A stretch of DNA of 64,000 nucleotides from Pseudomonas xionganensis (GCF_009763245.1 NZ_WKJZ01000001.1:2248941-2312940), one strand, 5' to 3'; counted from the stretch's first letter, positions 18,222 through 30,879 are shown. Notes: generated by a model not told the origin, from the sequence alone. Numbers and translations: made by a program.

Positions 18222-18583
18222 CCAACGTCACCAATTTTTCGCGTTCGGGTCTTTATGACTGGATGGCGCAGCGTGTATCTGCTGTCGTCCTCGCGGCTTA
18301 TGTACTCTTTCTGCTGGGCTATGTCGTGTGCAACCCAGGTCTGGGTTATGCCGAATGGCATGCACTGTTCTCCAACAACGCCATGCGTATCTTCAGCCTG
18401 CTGACCCTGGTGGCGCTCAGCGTTCACGCCTGGGTAGGCATGTGGACCATTTCCACCGACTACCTGACGCCTATGGCGCTGGGTAAGTGGGCGACTGCAG
18501 TACGTTTTCTCTTCCAGGCCGCGTGTGGTTTAGCCATGTTCGCGTTTTTCGTCTGGGGCGTGCAGATTCTTTGGGGTAACTGA
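18215..18583 (+). CDS. sdhD: Succinate dehydrogenase membrane anchor subunit
   Basis: Second membrane anchor of complex II, 122 aa with three membrane helices. It begins MVTNVTNFSRSGLYDWMAQR, and LSVHAWVGMWTISTDYL contains the haem-ligand His region and the Asp-Tyr pair near the quinone site. The ATG at 18215 overlaps the sdhC stop (ATGGTAA), implying coupled translation. sdhA follows after 3 nt. Confidence 0.95.
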   Translation: MVTNVTNFSRSGLYDWMAQRVSAVVLAAYVLFLLGYVVCNPGLGYAEWHALFSNNAMRIFSLLTLVALSVHAWVGMWTISTDYLTPMALGKWATAVRFLFQAACGLAMFAFFVWGVQILWGN

Positions 18584-18586
18584 TCC

Positions 18587-20359
18587 ATGACAAGCATTCG
18601 CACTCTTTCTTATGACGCCATCATCGTGGGTGGCGGTGGCGCCGGCATGCGCGCCGCGCTGCAACTGGCTCAGGGCGGCCACAAGACCGCTGTAGTCACC
18701 AAGGTGTTCCCGACCCGCTCGCACACTGTATCCGCCCAGGGCGGCATCACCTGCGCCATCGCTTCGGCCGACCCGAACGATGATTGGCGCTGGCACATGT
18801 ACGACACCGTCAAGGGCTCCGACTATATCGGTGACCAGGACGCCATCGAATACATGTGCTCCGTCGGCCCGGAGGCCGTGTTCGAGCTCGAACACATGGG
18901 CCTGCCGTTCTCCCGTACCGAGCAGGGTCGCATCTATCAGCGTCCGTTCGGTGGCCAGTCCAAGGGTCCGGATAACCCGACCCAGGCTGCCCGTACCTGC
19001 GCTGCGGCCGACCGTACCGGTCACGCCCTGCTGCACACCCTGTACCAGGCCAACCTGAAGGCCGGCACCTCGTTCCTCAACGAGTGGTACGCGGTCGATC
19101 TGGTGAAGAACCAGGACGGCGCTATCGTCGGTGTCATCGCCATCTGCATCGAGACCGGCGAAACCGTCTATATCCGTTCCAAGGCCGTGGTTCTGGCCAC
19201 TGGCGGTGCCGGTCGTATCTACGCCTCCACCACCAATGCCCTGATCAACACTGGTGACGGCGTGGGCATGGCCCTGCGTGCAGGCGTACCGGTGCAGGAC
19301 ATCGAAATGTGGCAGTTCCATCCGACCGGCATCGCCGGCGCCGGTGTGCTGGTCACCGAAGGTTGCCGTGGTGAAGGTGGTTACCTGATCAACGCCCATG
19401 GCGAGCGTTTCATGGAGCGCTATGCGCCCAACGCCAAGGACCTGGCCGGCCGCGACGTGGTTGCCCGCTCCATGGTCAAGGAAGTAATCGCCGGTAACGG
19501 CTGTGGCCCGGACAAGGACCACGTACTGCTCAAGCTCGATCACCTCGGCGAAGACGTGCTGCACAGCCGTCTGCCAGGTATCTGCGAGCTTTCTAAGACC
19601 TTCGCCCATGTCGACCCGGTTGTTGCGCCGGTTCCGGTGATCCCGACCTGCCACTACATGATGGGCGGTGTGCCGACCAACATTCATGGCCAGGCCATCA
19701 CCCAGGACGCCAACGGCAACGACAAGATCATCGAAGGGCTGTTCGCCGTGGGCGAAGTAGCCTGTGTGTCGGTACACGGCGCCAACCGTCTGGGCGGCAA
19801 CTCGCTGCTTGACCTGGTGGTGTTCGGTCGCGCCGCTGGCCTGCACCTGGAAAAAGCGCTGAAAGAAGGCGTGGAAACCCGCGGTGCCAGCGAAACCGAT
19901 ATCGAGCAGTCGCTGGCGCGTCTGGCTGGTGTCAACCAGCGCAGCACTGGCGAAGATGTTGCACCGCTGCGTAAAGAACTGCAGCAGTGCATGCAGAACT
20001 ACTTCGGTGTGTTCCGCACCGGGGAATACATGCAAAAAGGCATTACCCAACTGGCCGACCTGCGTGCACGCATCGCGAACGTCAAGATCGCGGACAAGAG
20101 CCAGGCATTCAACACTGCGCGTATCGAAGCATTGGAACTGCAAAATCTTCTCGAAGTGGCAGAAGCCACCGCGATCGCTGCCGAGGCTCGTAAAGAGTCC
20201 CGTGGTGCTCACGCCCGTGAAGACTTTGAAGAGCGTGACGACGAAAACTGGCTGTGCCACTCCCTGTACTTCCCGGGCGAGAAGCGCGTGGCCAAGCGTT
20301 CGGTCAACTTCGCGCCGAAGACAGTTCCAGCGTTTGAACCCAAGGTCCGGACTTATTAA
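18587..20359 (+). CDS. sdhA: Succinate dehydrogenase flavoprotein subunit
   Basis: Catalytic subunit oxidising succinate to fumarate with covalent FAD. The 590-aa protein shows the dinucleotide fold [18 protein letters not shown], the FAD-linking His in [10 protein letters not shown], the substrate/proton-shuttle region [13 protein letters not shown], and [19 protein letters not shown]. Its size is typical. It forms sdhCDAB with neighbours at 3- to 11-nt spacing. Confidence 0.98.
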   Translation: MTSIRTLSYDAIIVGGGGAGMRAALQLAQGGHKTAVVTKVFPTRSHTVSAQGGITCAIASADPNDDWRWHMYDTVKGSDYIGDQDAIEYMCSVGPEAVFELEHMGLPFSRTEQGRIYQRPFGGQSKGPDNPTQAARTCAAADRTGHALLHTLYQANLKAGTSFLNEWYAVDLVKNQDGAIVGVIAICIETGETVYIRSKAVVLATGGAGRIYASTTNALINTGDGVGMALRAGVPVQDIEMWQFHPTGIAGAGVLVTEGCRGEGGYLINAHGERFMERYAPNAKDLAGRDVVARSMVKEVIAGNGCGPDKDHVLLKLDHLGEDVLHSRLPGICELSKTFAHVDPVVAPVPVIPTCHYMMGGVPTNIHGQAITQDANGNDKIIEGLFAVGEVACVSVHGANRLGGNSLLDLVVFGRAAGLHLEKALKEGVETRGASETDIEQSLARLAGVNQRSTGEDVAPLRKELQQCMQNYFGVFRTGEYMQKGITQLADLRARIANVKIADKSQAFNTARIEALELQNLLEVAEATAIAAEARKESRGAHAREDFEERDDENWLCHSLYFPGEKRVAKRSVNFAPKTVPAFEPKVRTY

Positions 20360-20370
20360 GGGTGGCTGAT

Positions 20371-21078
20371 ATGTTGCAAGTCAGTGTTTATCGCTACAAC
20401 CCGGAGAAAGATGCTGCTCCGTTTATGCAGGACTTCCAGGTCGACACCGGCGGCAAGGACATCATGGTTCTTGACGTACTGGCGCTGATCAAGGAACAGG
20501 ACGAGGGTTTCTCCTATCGCCGCTCCTGCCGTGAAGGCGTGTGTGGCTCCGATGGCATGAACATCAACGGCAAGAATGGCCTGGCCTGTATCACCCCGCT
20601 GTCCGCAGCAGGGCTGAAAGGCGGCAAGCTGGTGATTCGTCCGCTGCCGGGCCTGCCAGTCATTCGTGACCTGGCCGTCGATATGAGCATCTTCTACAAG
20701 CAATACGAGAAGGTGCAGCCGTTCCTGCAGAACGATACGCCGGCTCCGGCCATCGAGCGTCTGCAGAGCCCGGAAGAGCGCGAGAAGCTGGATGGTCTGT
20801 ACGAGTGCATCCTGTGCGCCTGCTGCTCCACCAGCTGCCCGTCCTTCTGGTGGAACCCGGACAAGTTCCTCGGTCCCGCCGCGTTGCTGCAGGCCTACCG
20901 TTTCCTGGCCGACAGCCGTGACACCAAGACCGGTGAGCGTCTGGCTGCCCTGGATGATCCGTTCAGCGTATTCCGCTGCCGCGGCATCATGAACTGCGTG
21001 AACGTGTGCCCCAAGGGTCTGAACCCGACCAAGGCCATCGGTCACGTACGCAACATGCTGCTGCAGAGCGGTACCTGA
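20371..21078 (+). CDS. sdhB: Succinate dehydrogenase iron-sulfur subunit
   Basis: Electron-transfer subunit of 235 aa with three Fe-S clusters: the 2Fe-2S set SCREGVCGSDGM...GLAC, then CILCACCSTSCPS and CRGIMNCVNVCPKGL for the 4Fe-4S and 3Fe-4S clusters. The ATG at 20371 has AGGG 8 nt upstream; a GTG at 20362 is in frame but sits on the ribosome site. After its stop, 250 nt with two hairpins separates it from sucA. Confidence 0.97.
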   Translation: MLQVSVYRYNPEKDAAPFMQDFQVDTGGKDIMVLDVLALIKEQDEGFSYRRSCREGVCGSDGMNINGKNGLACITPLSAAGLKGGKLVIRPLPGLPVIRDLAVDMSIFYKQYEKVQPFLQNDTPAPAIERLQSPEEREKLDGLYECILCACCSTSCPSFWWNPDKFLGPAALLQAYRFLADSRDTKTGERLAALDDPFSVFRCRGIMNCVNVCPKGLNPTKAIGHVRNMLLQSGT

Positions 21079-21110
21079 ATTAAGCCGTTTGCTATACCTG
21101 TAACACCTGA

Positions 21111-21221
21111 GCGGCCGGGATGTCCGGCCGCCCAGTAAAGCTTGAAGCGCAGCTCACAAAGCCACGCTTCTTATTCGAAAAAATACGACGACCAGCAGGG
21201 GCATCCGGGCTGGTGCCCGGA
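21111..21221 (+). promoter_or_regulatory. Two intercistronic hairpins between sdhB and sucA
   Basis: GCGGCCGG/CCGGCCGC (21111-21131) and TCCGGGC/GCCCGGA (21204-21221) lie in the 250-nt gap. Neither has a following T run, so they look like mRNA processing, stability or partial-attenuation elements rather than full terminators. A separate sucA promoter in the gap is possible but I did not find a clear one. Confidence 0.5.
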
Positions 21222-21328
21222 CTATCTGCGGGAGCCGAAGTGGCTTTATCCAAGTCGCTGCCTAAGCGCCTTGGTACAGTCATGCGGTTTTCACGCCGGT
21301 GGTGTCCCCTTACCGAGGGTGACCAAGC

Positions 21329-24160
21329 ATGCAAGAAAGCGTGATGCAGCGCATGTGGGACAGTGCCCACCTATCCGGTGGTAACGCTGCCTACGTGGAA
21401 GAGCTCTATGAGCTCTACCTGCACGATCCCAACGCTGTGCCAGAAGAATGGCGCACTTACTTCCAGAAGTTGCCGACTGATGGCAGCGCTGCAACCGATG
21501 TCTCGCACTCGACCGTGCGCGATCATTTTGTGCTGCTCGCCAAGAATCAGCGTCGTGCCCAGCCGGTGTCCGCCGGCAGCGTCAGCAGTGAGCACGAAAA
21601 GAAGCAAGTCGAAGTCCTGCGCATGATCCAGGCCTTCCGCATGCGCGGCCATCAAGCTGCTCAGCTTGATCCGCTCGGCCTCTGGCAGCGTACGGTGCCC
21701 GCTGATCTGTCGATCAATCACTACAGCCTGACCGATGCTGACCTGGACACCACCTTCCGCACCGGTGGTCTGTTTATCGGCAAGGAAGAGGCTACTCTGC
21801 GCGAAATTCGCGATGCCTTGCAGCAGACATATTGCCGCACCATCGGCGCCGAGTTCACCCATATCGTCGATTCCGAACAGCGCAACTGGTTTGCCCAGCG
21901 CCTGGAAAGCGTGCGCGGTCGTCCGCAGTTTTCCGTCGAGGTGCAGTCGCACCTGCTGGAGCGCCTGACCGCTGCCGAAGGCCTGGAAAAGTACCTGGGC
22001 ACCAAGTACCCGGGCACTAAGCGCTTTGGTCTTGAAGGCGGCGAGAGCCTGATCCCGCTGCTGGATGAAATCATCCAGCGCAGCGGCTCCTATGGCACCA
22101 AGGAAATCGTCATTGGCATGGCCCACCGCGGCCGCCTCAACGTACTGGTCAACACCTTCGGCAAGAACCCGCGCGACCTGTTCGACGAGTTCGAGGGCAA
22201 GAAGACCGAGGGCCTGTCCTCCGGTGACGTGAAGTATCACCAGGGCTTCTCCTCCAACGTCATGACCCCGGGTGGCGAAGTGCACCTGGCGCTGGCGTTC
22301 AACCCTTCGCACCTGGAAATCGTCTCCCCGGTGGTCGAGGGTTCGGTGCGTGCCCGCCAGGATCGCCGCAGTGACGTCAGCGGTGACAAGGTGCTGCCGA
22401 TTTCCATCCACGGCGATGCGGCCTTTGCCGGTCAGGGCGTGGTCATGGAAACCTTCCAGATGTCGCAGACCCGCGGCTACAAGACCGGTGGCACCATCCA
22501 CCTGGTGATCAACAACCAGGTCGGTTTCACCATCAGCAATCCCCAGGACTCGCGCTCCACCGAGTACTGCACCGATGTGGCGAAGATGATTCAGGCGCCC
22601 ATCCTGCACGTCAACGGCGATGATCCGGAAGCCGTGCTGTTCGTCACTCAGCTGGCGGTGGACTACCGCATGCAGTTCAAGCGTGACGTGGTCATCGATC
22701 TGGTCTGCTACCGCCGCCGCGGCCACAACGAGGCCGACGAGCCGAGTGGTACCCAGCCGCTGATGTATCAGCAGATCAGCAAGCAGCGCACCACCCGCGA
22801 ACTCTATGCCGATGCCCTGACCAGTGCCGTACGCCATTCGGTGGACGACGTGCAGGCCAAGATCGACGACTACCGCACCGCCCTGGATAACGGCCAGCAT
22901 GTGGTCAAGAGCCTGGTCAAGGAGCCGAACAAGGAGCTGTTCGTCGACTGGCGCCCCTATCTGGGCCATGCCTGGACCGCGCGTCACGACACCCGCTTCG
23001 AGCTCAAGACGCTGCAGGAACTGTCCGCCAAGCTGCTGGAAATCCCGGAAGGCTTCGTGGTTCAGCGCCAGGTGGCGAAGATCCTCGAAGACCGTCAGAA
23101 GATGGCCGCAGGCGCCTTGCCGATCAACTGGGGCTACGCCGAAACCATGGCCTACGCCACCCTGTTGTTCGAAGGTCATCCGATCCGCATGACCGGCCAG
23201 GACATCGGCCGCGGCACTTTCTCGCACCGCCATGCGGTGTTGCATAACCAGAAGGATGCCAACGCCTATGTGCCGCTGAAGAACCTCTACGAAGGTCAGC
23301 CGAAGTTCGAGCTGTATGACTCCTTCCTCTCGGAAGAAGCCGTACTGGCCTTCGAATACGGCTATGCCACCACCACGCCGAATGCGCTGGTGATCTGGGA
23401 AGCACAGTTCGGTGACTTCGCCAACGGTGCCCAGGTGGTGTTCGACCAGTTCATCTCCAGTGGTGAGCACAAGTGGGGCCGTCTGTGCGGTCTGACCATG
23501 CTGCTGCCACACGGTTATGAAGGACAGGGCCCGGAGCACAGCTCGGCGCGTCTGGAGCGTTACCTGCAACTGTGCGCCGAGCACAATATGCAGGTCTGTG
23601 TGCCGACCACGCCGGCGCAGATCTACCACTTGCTGCGCCGCCAGGTGATCCGTCCGCTGCGCAAGCCCTTGGTCGTATTGACGCCCAAGTCGCTGCTGCG
23701 CCACAAACTGGCCATCTCGACCCTGGAAGACCTGGCCGAAGGCTCCTTCCAGACCGTGATCGGCGAAACCGATGCGCTGGATGCGAAGAAGGTCGAGCGC
23801 GTGGTGCTGTGCAGCGGCAAGGTCTACTACGACCTGCTGGAGAAGCGCCGTGCCGAAGGCCGTGAGGACATCGCCATCGTGCGTATCGAGCAGCTCTACC
23901 CCTTCCCGGAAGAGGATCTGGCCGAGGCCCTGGCCCCGTACAAGAGCCTCAAGCACATCGTCTGGTGTCAGGAAGAGCCGATGAACCAGGGGGCCTGGTA
24001 TTGCAGCCAGCACCATATGCGCCGTGTTGCTTCCGCGCACAAGAAGACCCTGTTCCTCGAGTACGCCGGCCGTGAAGGCTCGGCTGCGCCCGCCTGTGGT
24101 TACGCCTCGATGCACGCCGAGCAGCAGGAAAAACTGCTGCAAGACGCCTTTACTGTTTAA
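21329..24160 (+). CDS. sucA: 2-oxoglutarate dehydrogenase E1 component
   Basis: Thiamine-diphosphate-dependent decarboxylase of the 2-oxoglutarate dehydrogenase complex, 943 aa. It begins MQESVMQRMWDSAHLSGGNAA, with the E. coli-like N-terminal region that contacts E2. Further motifs are IGMAHRGRLNVLVNTFGKNP, HGDAAFAGQG, the ThDP/Mg region VIDLVCYRRRGHNEADEP, and GQDIGRGTFSHRHAVL. The ATG at 21329 follows GAGGG by 9 nt. The order sucA-sucB-lpdG places all complex components together. Confidence 0.97.
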   Translation: MQESVMQRMWDSAHLSGGNAAYVEELYELYLHDPNAVPEEWRTYFQKLPTDGSAATDVSHSTVRDHFVLLAKNQRRAQPVSAGSVSSEHEKKQVEVLRMIQAFRMRGHQAAQLDPLGLWQRTVPADLSINHYSLTDADLDTTFRTGGLFIGKEEATLREIRDALQQTYCRTIGAEFTHIVDSEQRNWFAQRLESVRGRPQFSVEVQSHLLERLTAAEGLEKYLGTKYPGTKRFGLEGGESLIPLLDEIIQRSGSYGTKEIVIGMAHRGRLNVLVNTFGKNPRDLFDEFEGKKTEGLSSGDVKYHQGFSSNVMTPGGEVHLALAFNPSHLEIVSPVVEGSVRARQDRRSDVSGDKVLPISIHGDAAFAGQGVVMETFQMSQTRGYKTGGTIHLVINNQVGFTISNPQDSRSTEYCTDVAKMIQAPILHVNGDDPEAVLFVTQLAVDYRMQFKRDVVIDLVCYRRRGHNEADEPSGTQPLMYQQISKQRTTRELYADALTSAVRHSVDDVQAKIDDYRTALDNGQHVVKSLVKEPNKELFVDWRPYLGHAWTARHDTRFELKTLQELSAKLLEIPEGFVVQRQVAKILEDRQKMAAGALPINWGYAETMAYATLLFEGHPIRMTGQDIGRGTFSHRHAVLHNQKDANAYVPLKNLYEGQPKFELYDSFLSEEAVLAFEYGYATTTPNALVIWEAQFGDFANGAQVVFDQFISSGEHKWGRLCGLTMLLPHGYEGQGPEHSSARLERYLQLCAEHNMQVCVPTTPAQIYHLLRRQVIRPLRKPLVVLTPKSLLRHKLAISTLEDLAEGSFQTVIGETDALDAKKVERVVLCSGKVYYDLLEKRRAEGREDIAIVRIEQLYPFPEEDLAEALAPYKSLKHIVWCQEEPMNQGAWYCSQHHMRRVASAHKKTLFLEYAGREGSAAPACGYASMHAEQQEKLLQDAFTV

Positions 24161-24172
24161 CGCCATCGCCCG

Positions 24173-24194
24173 GGAGGTGGCAGGTGCCACCTCC
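24173..24194 (+). promoter_or_regulatory. Intercistronic hairpin between sucA and sucB
   Basis: GGAGGTGGCA-GG-TGCCACCTCC is a perfect inverted repeat in the 66-nt gap, with no T tract. The real loop is probably 6 nt. It probably modulates stability or processing. Confidence 0.55.
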
Positions 24195-24226
24195 GGACTG
24201 AAACCGAATTTAAGGAAACACACACA

Positions 24227-25450
24227 ATGGCTATCGAGATCAAAGCCCCTACCTTCCCGGAATCGGTTGCCGATGGCACCGTGGCCACCTGGCACAAGCA
24301 GCCGGGCGATGCGGTCAAGCGCGACGAGCTGATCGTCGACATCGAGACTGACAAAGTGGTGATTGAAGTGCTGGCTGAAGCCGATGGCGTGCTGGCGCAG
24401 ATCATCAAGAATGAAGGCGACACCGTGCTGTCCAACGAAGTGCTGGGCATGCTAGGTGAGGGCGGTGCTGCCGCCGCTGCGCCGGCTGCTGCCGCGGCGC
24501 CCGTGGCTGCCCAGGCCGCTGCGCCGGCTGCCGCTGCAGGCGACGACGCCATCCTGTCGCCGGCTGCGCGCAAGATCGCCGAAGAAAACGGCATCGACCC
24601 GGGCAGCATTGCCGGCACCGGCAAGGGCGGTCGGGTAACCAAGGAAGACGTGGTCGCCGCTGTCGAAGCGAAGAAGAACGCCCCGGCTGCTCCGGCCGCC
24701 AAGCCCGCCCCTGCTCCGGCTGCTGCCCCGGTCTTCGCCAGTGGCGATCGCGTCGAGAAGCGCGTGCCGATGACCCGTCTGCGTGCCAAGGTTGCCGAGC
24801 GTCTGGTTGAAGCCCAGTCCACCATGGCCCAGCTGACCACCTTCAACGAAGTGGACATGACCGAAGTCATGGCCCTGCGTTCGAAGTACAAGGACCTGTT
24901 CGAGAAGACCCACAATGGCGTGCGCCTGGGCTTTATGTCCTTCTTCGTCAAGGCCGCTGTCGAGGCGCTCAAGCGCCTGCCGGCGGTCAATGCCTCCATC
25001 GACGGCAATGACATCGTCTACCACGGCTACCAGGATATCGGCGTGGCCGTGTCCAGCGACCGTGGCCTGGTGGTGCCGGTGCTGCGTAACGCCGAGCTGA
25101 TGAGCCTGGCCGAGATCGAAAACGGTATCGCCACCTTCGGCAAGAAGGCCAAAGAGGGCAAGCTGTCGATCGACGAAATGACTGGCGGTACCTTCACCAT
25201 CACCAACGGTGGCACCTTCGGTTCGATGATGTCGACGCCGATCGTCAACCCGCCGCAAGCGGCCATCCTGGGGATGCACAACATCATCCAGCGTCCGATG
25301 GCAGTAAACGGTCAGGTGGTGATTCGTCCGATGATGTACCTGGCGCTGTCTTACGACCACCGCCTGATCGATGGTAAGGAAGCCGTGACCTTCCTGGTGA
25401 CCATCAAGAACTTGCTGGAAGACCCGGCGCGTCTGCTGCTGGATATCTAA
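24227..25450 (+). CDS. sucB: Dihydrolipoyllysine succinyltransferase (2-oxoglutarate dehydrogenase E2)
   Basis: Core E2 of 407 aa. The lipoyl domain (about residues 1-76) has the modified Lys in [10 protein letters not shown] long Ala/Pro-rich flexible linker follows, then a peripheral-subunit-binding domain ([19 protein letters not shown]), a second Ala/Pro linker, and the catalytic acyltransferase domain with [13 protein letters not shown] near the C-terminus. It has a single lipoyl domain, as expected for SucB rather than AceF. It sits between sucA and lpdG. Confidence 0.97.
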   Translation: MAIEIKAPTFPESVADGTVATWHKQPGDAVKRDELIVDIETDKVVIEVLAEADGVLAQIIKNEGDTVLSNEVLGMLGEGGAAAAAPAAAAAPVAAQAAAPAAAAGDDAILSPAARKIAEENGIDPGSIAGTGKGGRVTKEDVVAAVEAKKNAPAAPAAKPAPAPAAAPVFASGDRVEKRVPMTRLRAKVAERLVEAQSTMAQLTTFNEVDMTEVMALRSKYKDLFEKTHNGVRLGFMSFFVKAAVEALKRLPAVNASIDGNDIVYHGYQDIGVAVSSDRGLVVPVLRNAELMSLAEIENGIATFGKKAKEGKLSIDEMTGGTFTITNGGTFGSMMSTPIVNPPQAAILGMHNIIQRPMAVNGQVVIRPMMYLALSYDHRLIDGKEAVTFLVTIKNLLEDPARLLLDI

Positions 25451-25470
25451 AAGCCAGTTTCTCCCACGGC

Positions 25471-26953
<1,483 letters not shown>

Positions 26954-27046
26954 GCCCCACAAGTAGTTGTGTGTTTGAGCCTGATTCTGGCTGGCGTTGT
27001 GTACCAGCCGGGTCTGGCTCAGGCAGAAAGAACCACGGCAGATTGC

Positions 27047-27106
27047 CCGCGTCCGGTTTCGACCGGCCGCGGAAGGTCAGTCGGACTGCTGGAAAAGCAG
27101 TCACAG
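27047..27106 (+). promoter_or_regulatory. Hairpins between lpdG and sucC
   Basis: CCGCG-T-CCGGT-TTCG-ACCGG-C-CGCGG (27047-27072), with a stable UUCG loop, and a second stem GGACTGC...GCAGTC just downstream. They lie in a 216-nt gap with no T run, suggesting an mRNA processing or stability element. Confidence 0.5.
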
Positions 27107-27169
27107 GTGGTGCGGCATCACAAGTGCAGCACCGTATGCGCAATACCTAAACGAAGACGGTAGACAAGC

Positions 27170-28336
27170 ATGAATCTCCACGAGTATCAGGGTAAGCAGC
27201 TGTTCGCTGAATACGGCCTGCCCGTATCCAAGGGTTTCGCCGTAGACACCCCGGAAGAAGCCGCAGAAGCCTGCGATAAAATCGGCGGCACCGAGTGGGT
27301 CGTCAAGGCTCAGGTCCACGCTGGCGGCCGCGGTAAAGCGGGCGGCGTAAAGTTGGTCAAGAGCAAGGAAGACGCCAAAGCCTTCGCCGCCAACTGGCTG
27401 GGCAAGCGTCTGGTGACCTACCAGACTGACGCCAATGGTCAGCCGGTCAGCAAAATCCTGGTTGAATCCTGCACCGACATCGCCAAGGAACTGTACCTGG
27501 GCGCGGTAGTCGACCGTTCCAGCCGCCGTATCGTGTTCATGGCCTCCACCGAAGGTGGCGTGGACATCGAGAAGGTTGCTCACGACACCCCTGAGAAGAT
27601 CCTCAAGGCCACCGTTGACCCGCTGGTCGGCGCGCAGCCGTTCCAGGGCCGCGAGCTGGCGTTCCAGTTGGGTCTGGAAGGCAAGCAGGTTGCTCAGTTC
27701 GCCAAGATCTTCGTCGGTCTGGCCAAGCTGTTCCAGGACCATGACCTGGCCCTGCTGGAAGTCAACCCGCTGGTGATCAAGGCCGACGGCGACCTGCACT
27801 GCCTGGACGCCAAGATCAACATCGACGCCAATGCCATGTACCGTCAGCCCAAGCTGAAGACCTTCCACGATCCGTCCCAGGACGATCCGCGTGAAGCCCA
27901 CGCCGCCAAGTTCGAACTGAACTACGTGGCCCTGGAAGGCAACATCGGCTGCATGGTCAACGGTGCCGGTCTGGCCATGGGTACCATGGACATCGTCAAC
28001 CTGCACGGCGGCAAGCCGGCCAACTTCCTCGACGTCGGTGGCGGCGCGACCAAAGAGCGCGTGACCGAAGCCTTCAAGATCATCCTCTCCGACAGCAACG
28101 TGGCTGCGGTACTGGTGAACATCTTCGGCGGCATCGTGCGTTGCGACATGATTGCCGAAGGCATCATCGGCGCGGTGAAAGAAGTCGGCGTGAAGATCCC
28201 GGTGGTTGTACGCCTGGAAGGCAACAACGCTGAACTGGGTGCCAAAGTACTGGCAGAAAGCGGTTTGAACATCATCGCGGCTACCAGCCTGACCGACGCT
28301 GCTCAGCAAGTCGTCAAAGCTGCGGAGGGCAAATAA
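27170..28336 (+). CDS. sucC: Succinyl-CoA synthetase (ADP-forming) beta subunit
   Basis: Nucleotide-binding subunit of the only substrate-level phosphorylation step of the TCA cycle, 388 aa. The N-terminal ATP-grasp region begins [19 protein letters not shown], with [18 protein letters not shown] and [10 protein letters not shown]. The C-terminal CoA-ligase part includes [13 protein letters not shown] and FLDVGGGA. The stop overlaps the sucD start (TAATG), giving coupled synthesis of the two subunits. Confidence 0.97.
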   Translation: MNLHEYQGKQLFAEYGLPVSKGFAVDTPEEAAEACDKIGGTEWVVKAQVHAGGRGKAGGVKLVKSKEDAKAFAANWLGKRLVTYQTDANGQPVSKILVESCTDIAKELYLGAVVDRSSRRIVFMASTEGGVDIEKVAHDTPEKILKATVDPLVGAQPFQGRELAFQLGLEGKQVAQFAKIFVGLAKLFQDHDLALLEVNPLVIKADGDLHCLDAKINIDANAMYRQPKLKTFHDPSQDDPREAHAAKFELNYVALEGNIGCMVNGAGLAMGTMDIVNLHGGKPANFLDVGGGATKERVTEAFKIILSDSNVAAVLVNIFGGIVRCDMIAEGIIGAVKEVGVKIPVVVRLEGNNAELGAKVLAESGLNIIAATSLTDAAQQVVKAAEGK

Positions 28337-29223
28337 TGAGCGTCCTGATCAATAAAGACACCAAGGTTATCTGCCAGGGCTTCACCGGCTCCCAGGGCAC
28401 CTTTCACAGCGAGCAGGCGATTGCCTACGGTACCCAGATGGTCGGCGGCGTGACCCCGGGCAAGGGCGGCACCACTCACCTGGGCCTGCCGGTGTTCAAC
28501 ACCGTCAAGGAAGCCGTGGAAGCCACCGGCGCTGATGCTTCGGTGATCTACGTTCCGGCTCCGTTCTGCAAGGACTCGATCCTGGAAGCGGCCTTCGGCG
28601 GCATCAAACTGATCGTCTGCATCACTGAAGGCATTCCGACCCTGGATATGCTGGAAGCCAAGGTCAAGTGTGACGAGCTGGGCGTACGCCTGATCGGCCC
28701 GAACTGCCCGGGCGTGATCACTCCCGGCGAGTGCAAGATCGGCATCATGCCCGGTCACATCCACCTGCCAGGCAAGGTCGGTATCGTGTCGCGTTCCGGC
28801 ACCCTGACCTATGAAGCCGTGAAGCAGACCACTGACGCCGGCTTCGGCCAGTCCACCTGCGTCGGTATCGGCGGTGACCCGATCCCGGGCTCCAACTTCA
28901 TCGATATCCTCAAGCTGTTCCAGGAAGACCCGAAGACCGAGGCGATCGTGATGATCGGCGAGATCGGCGGTTCGGCCGAGGAAGAAGCGGCTGCCTACAT
29001 CAAGGCCAACGTGACCAAGCCGGTCGTGTCCTACATCGCCGGTGTGACTGCCCCTGCTGGCAAGCGCATGGGCCATGCTGGCGCCATCATCTCCGGTGGC
29101 AAGGGTACTGCGGACGAGAAGTTCGCCGCCCTGCAGGACGCTGGTGTGAAAACCGTGCGCTCCCTGGCTGACATCGGCAAGGCCCTGGCCGAGCTGACTG
29201 GCTGGGAAATCAAGAACGCCTAA
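28336..29223 (+). CDS. sucD: Succinyl-CoA synthetase alpha subunit
   Basis: CoA-binding and phospho-enzyme subunit, 295 aa. [13 protein letters not shown] is the CoA-binding start, [15 protein letters not shown] lies mid-protein, and the phosphorylated histidine is in [17 protein letters not shown]. It is the last gene of the sdh-suc cluster, and a strong terminator follows at 29236. Confidence 0.97.
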   Translation: MSVLINKDTKVICQGFTGSQGTFHSEQAIAYGTQMVGGVTPGKGGTTHLGLPVFNTVKEAVEATGADASVIYVPAPFCKDSILEAAFGGIKLIVCITEGIPTLDMLEAKVKCDELGVRLIGPNCPGVITPGECKIGIMPGHIHLPGKVGIVSRSGTLTYEAVKQTTDAGFGQSTCVGIGGDPIPGSNFIDILKLFQEDPKTEAIVMIGEIGGSAEEEAAAYIKANVTKPVVSYIAGVTAPAGKRMGHAGAIISGGKGTADEKFAALQDAGVKTVRSLADIGKALAELTGWEIKNA

Positions 29224-29235
29224 ACCGCGTTGTTG

Positions 29236-29275
29236 AAAAGCAAAAGGCCACCTTCGGGTGGCCTTTTGCTTTTTT
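29236..29275 (+). terminator. Terminator of the sdh-suc cluster
   Basis: AAAAGCAAAAGGCCACC pairs perfectly with GGTGGCCTTTTGCTTTT around a UUCG loop, followed by more T. It is one of the strongest terminators in the window. Confidence 0.95.
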
Positions 29276-29309
29276 GTCTGCCTACTTTCTTGGGAGCGGG
29301 GCTAGCGAG

Positions 29310-29666
29310 TCAGTCGCCGCGGTATTCGCAACCGCTGGTGCAGGTTTCGTGAATGCGTACCCGCGACAGCTCCGGCAACAGGGGCTTGAGTTCCTGCCAG
29401 ATCCACTTGGCCAGCACTTCGCTGGTGGGGTTTTCCAGGCCGGGAATATCGTTCAGGTAGTTGTGATCCAGGCGCTCGTAAAGCGGCTTGAATATCGCCT
29501 TGATCTCGGAGAAGTCGCGAATCCAGCCGGTATAGGGGTCGACCTCACCCTCGATGTAGATCGCCACCCGGAACGAATGACCATGCAGGCGCCCGCACTT
29601 GTGGCCGGCGGGGACATGAGGCAGGCGATGGGCAGCCTCGAAGATGAATTCTTTGAACAGTTCCAC
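29310..29666 (-). CDS. queD: 6-carboxy-5,6,7,8-tetrahydropterin synthase
   Basis: Makes the pterin precursor of queuosine. The 118-aa product has the catalytic Cys and zinc His residues in [28 protein letters not shown], and LDHNYLN, then [11 protein letters not shown] and the C-terminal [11 protein letters not shown] choose the GTG at 29666 ([15 protein letters not shown]), matching the usual QueD N-terminus. The open frame further upstream is compositionally unlike a protein and overlaps the catalase-like gene. The ribosome site is weak (GAGAAA). Confidence 0.9.
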   Translation of the reverse strand: MELFKEFIFEAAHRLPHVPAGHKCGRLHGHSFRVAIYIEGEVDPYTGWIRDFSEIKAIFKPLYERLDHNYLNDIPGLENPTSEVLAKWIWQELKPLLPELSRVRIHETCTSGCEYRGD

Positions 29667-29724
29667 GGAGTTTCTCGCTGATGCGGCTGAGCTGGTGGCG
29701 AATATTACCAGTTCAGCCGCTGCA

Positions 29725-30879
29725 TTACTGCGTGGCGCCTGCGGCGCCAGCCTGGTTGCGTTCCAGACGGTAGGCACTGACCGCCTCATAGACCGCCTTG
29801 CGCAGGCGGTTGATGCCGCCGATCGGCCGATGCTCGGGCAGGGCGTGCCAGGGGTTGAATGACAGGTTGTCGCAGAACAGATTCTGTTCGCGGCTATCGA
29901 AGTCCTGGGCCGGTACCACTATGTTGGCCACGCTGCGAAAGGGCGAGATGGCCTCGCTCCACTGCACGCTGGGATCCTCGATGGGCATGTAGTGAGCTGG
30001 ATCCTGCAGCTGCACCTGCAGGGTGAAGCAGGCCGGCATGCGGTCCAGGGACAGCTGCTGGTACAGGGCACCGCGCAGGAAGTTGGGCAGGTCCTGATTC
30101 TGCTCGGGCAACTGGTAGGGCGGGCAGGCCTCGGGGGCGGGGATCACCCGGTACTTGCTGGCATTGGGGCCGAGGCGGAACGGTGCGATGGAGTTGTAAG
30201 TGTTGGCCACCGGGCTTTCCGGGGCGGGCGCCAGGGTCTTGAGGGCGATAAACAGGTGGCGGATTTCCCAGCTCATGGGGTTGATGTTGGGGAAGAAGGC
30301 CAGGGCCTTCTTGCCATCGGCCTGGGCGGCGAAATTGCTGCGATATTCGGCCACATCGCGGACGAAGAACTGGCTGTTGTTGAACATCACAAAGTCCTGC
30401 TCGCGCGCATGCTGTGGGCTGCTGGTGAGCTTTTCCCCTGGCACATTGAGCAGTTTGATGGCCATGCCGCGGGCATCGCGGGCGCGGTCGAACTGTGGGT
30501 AGGCGTTGCCGTTGGACAGACGCATCCAGGCTTGCCAGGTCTTGCCCGGCTCGGCGAATACGCCATGACGCAGTTCGGCATCCAGCTCGGGCAGCACCGA
30601 GACCTGCGCCTTGACGCAGCCATGGGCCTTGGCGTGGGCGTCGCGCAGCACCCGGGTGTTGTCGCGGTGCTGTTCGACAATGCGAATGGCATCTTCAATG
30701 ATGGCCTGGGTCAGGGCTGCTTCACCGGGCGGCACCTGTTCTTCCGTGGACACCGGGCCGGAAAACTTCCAGCCGTAGTAGGCTTCGCCCAGGGCCCAGC
30801 CACCCAGGCCGATGGCCGCCAGCAGCAACAGGAGTTTGCCGACTAGGCGGCCGAGCCAGAGCCAGAATCGTGTGAGCAT
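29725..30879 (-). CDS. Membrane-anchored catalase-like haem protein
   Basis: A 384-aa catalase-superfamily protein with one N-terminal membrane segment ([20 protein letters not shown]), so the body is probably periplasmic. Catalase features are the distal-His region [29 protein letters not shown], and [18 protein letters not shown]. The usual C-terminal proximal haem-Tyr motif is not obvious, but [14 protein letters not shown]-like residues ([18 protein letters not shown]) fit the shortened SrpA-like family. Peroxidase or another haem activity is as likely as catalase. The start at 30879 has AAGGA 9 nt upstream. It follows the di-heme cytochrome gene by 34 nt. Confidence 0.8.
   Translation of the reverse strand: MLTRFWLWLGRLVGKLLLLLAAIGLGGWALGEAYYGWKFSGPVSTEEQVPPGEAALTQAIIEDAIRIVEQHRDNTRVLRDAHAKAHGCVKAQVSVLPELDAELRHGVFAEPGKTWQAWMRLSNGNAYPQFDRARDARGMAIKLLNVPGEKLTSSPQHAREQDFVMFNNSQFFVRDVAEYRSNFAAQADGKKALAFFPNINPMSWEIRHLFIALKTLAPAPESPVANTYNSIAPFRLGPNASKYRVIPAPEACPPYQLPEQNQDLPNFLRGALYQQLSLDRMPACFTLQVQLQDPAHYMPIEDPSVQWSEAISPFRSVANIVVPAQDFDSREQNLFCDNLSFNPWHALPEHRPIGGINRLRKAVYEAVSAYRLERNQAGAAGATQ

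Noticed and set aside
21371-24295. 974-codon minus-strand frame opposite sucA
   Set aside because: Mirror of the strongly biased codon use of sucA; no family motif. Similar long shadows opposite sdhA, lpdG, gltA and cobQ were dropped for the same reason.
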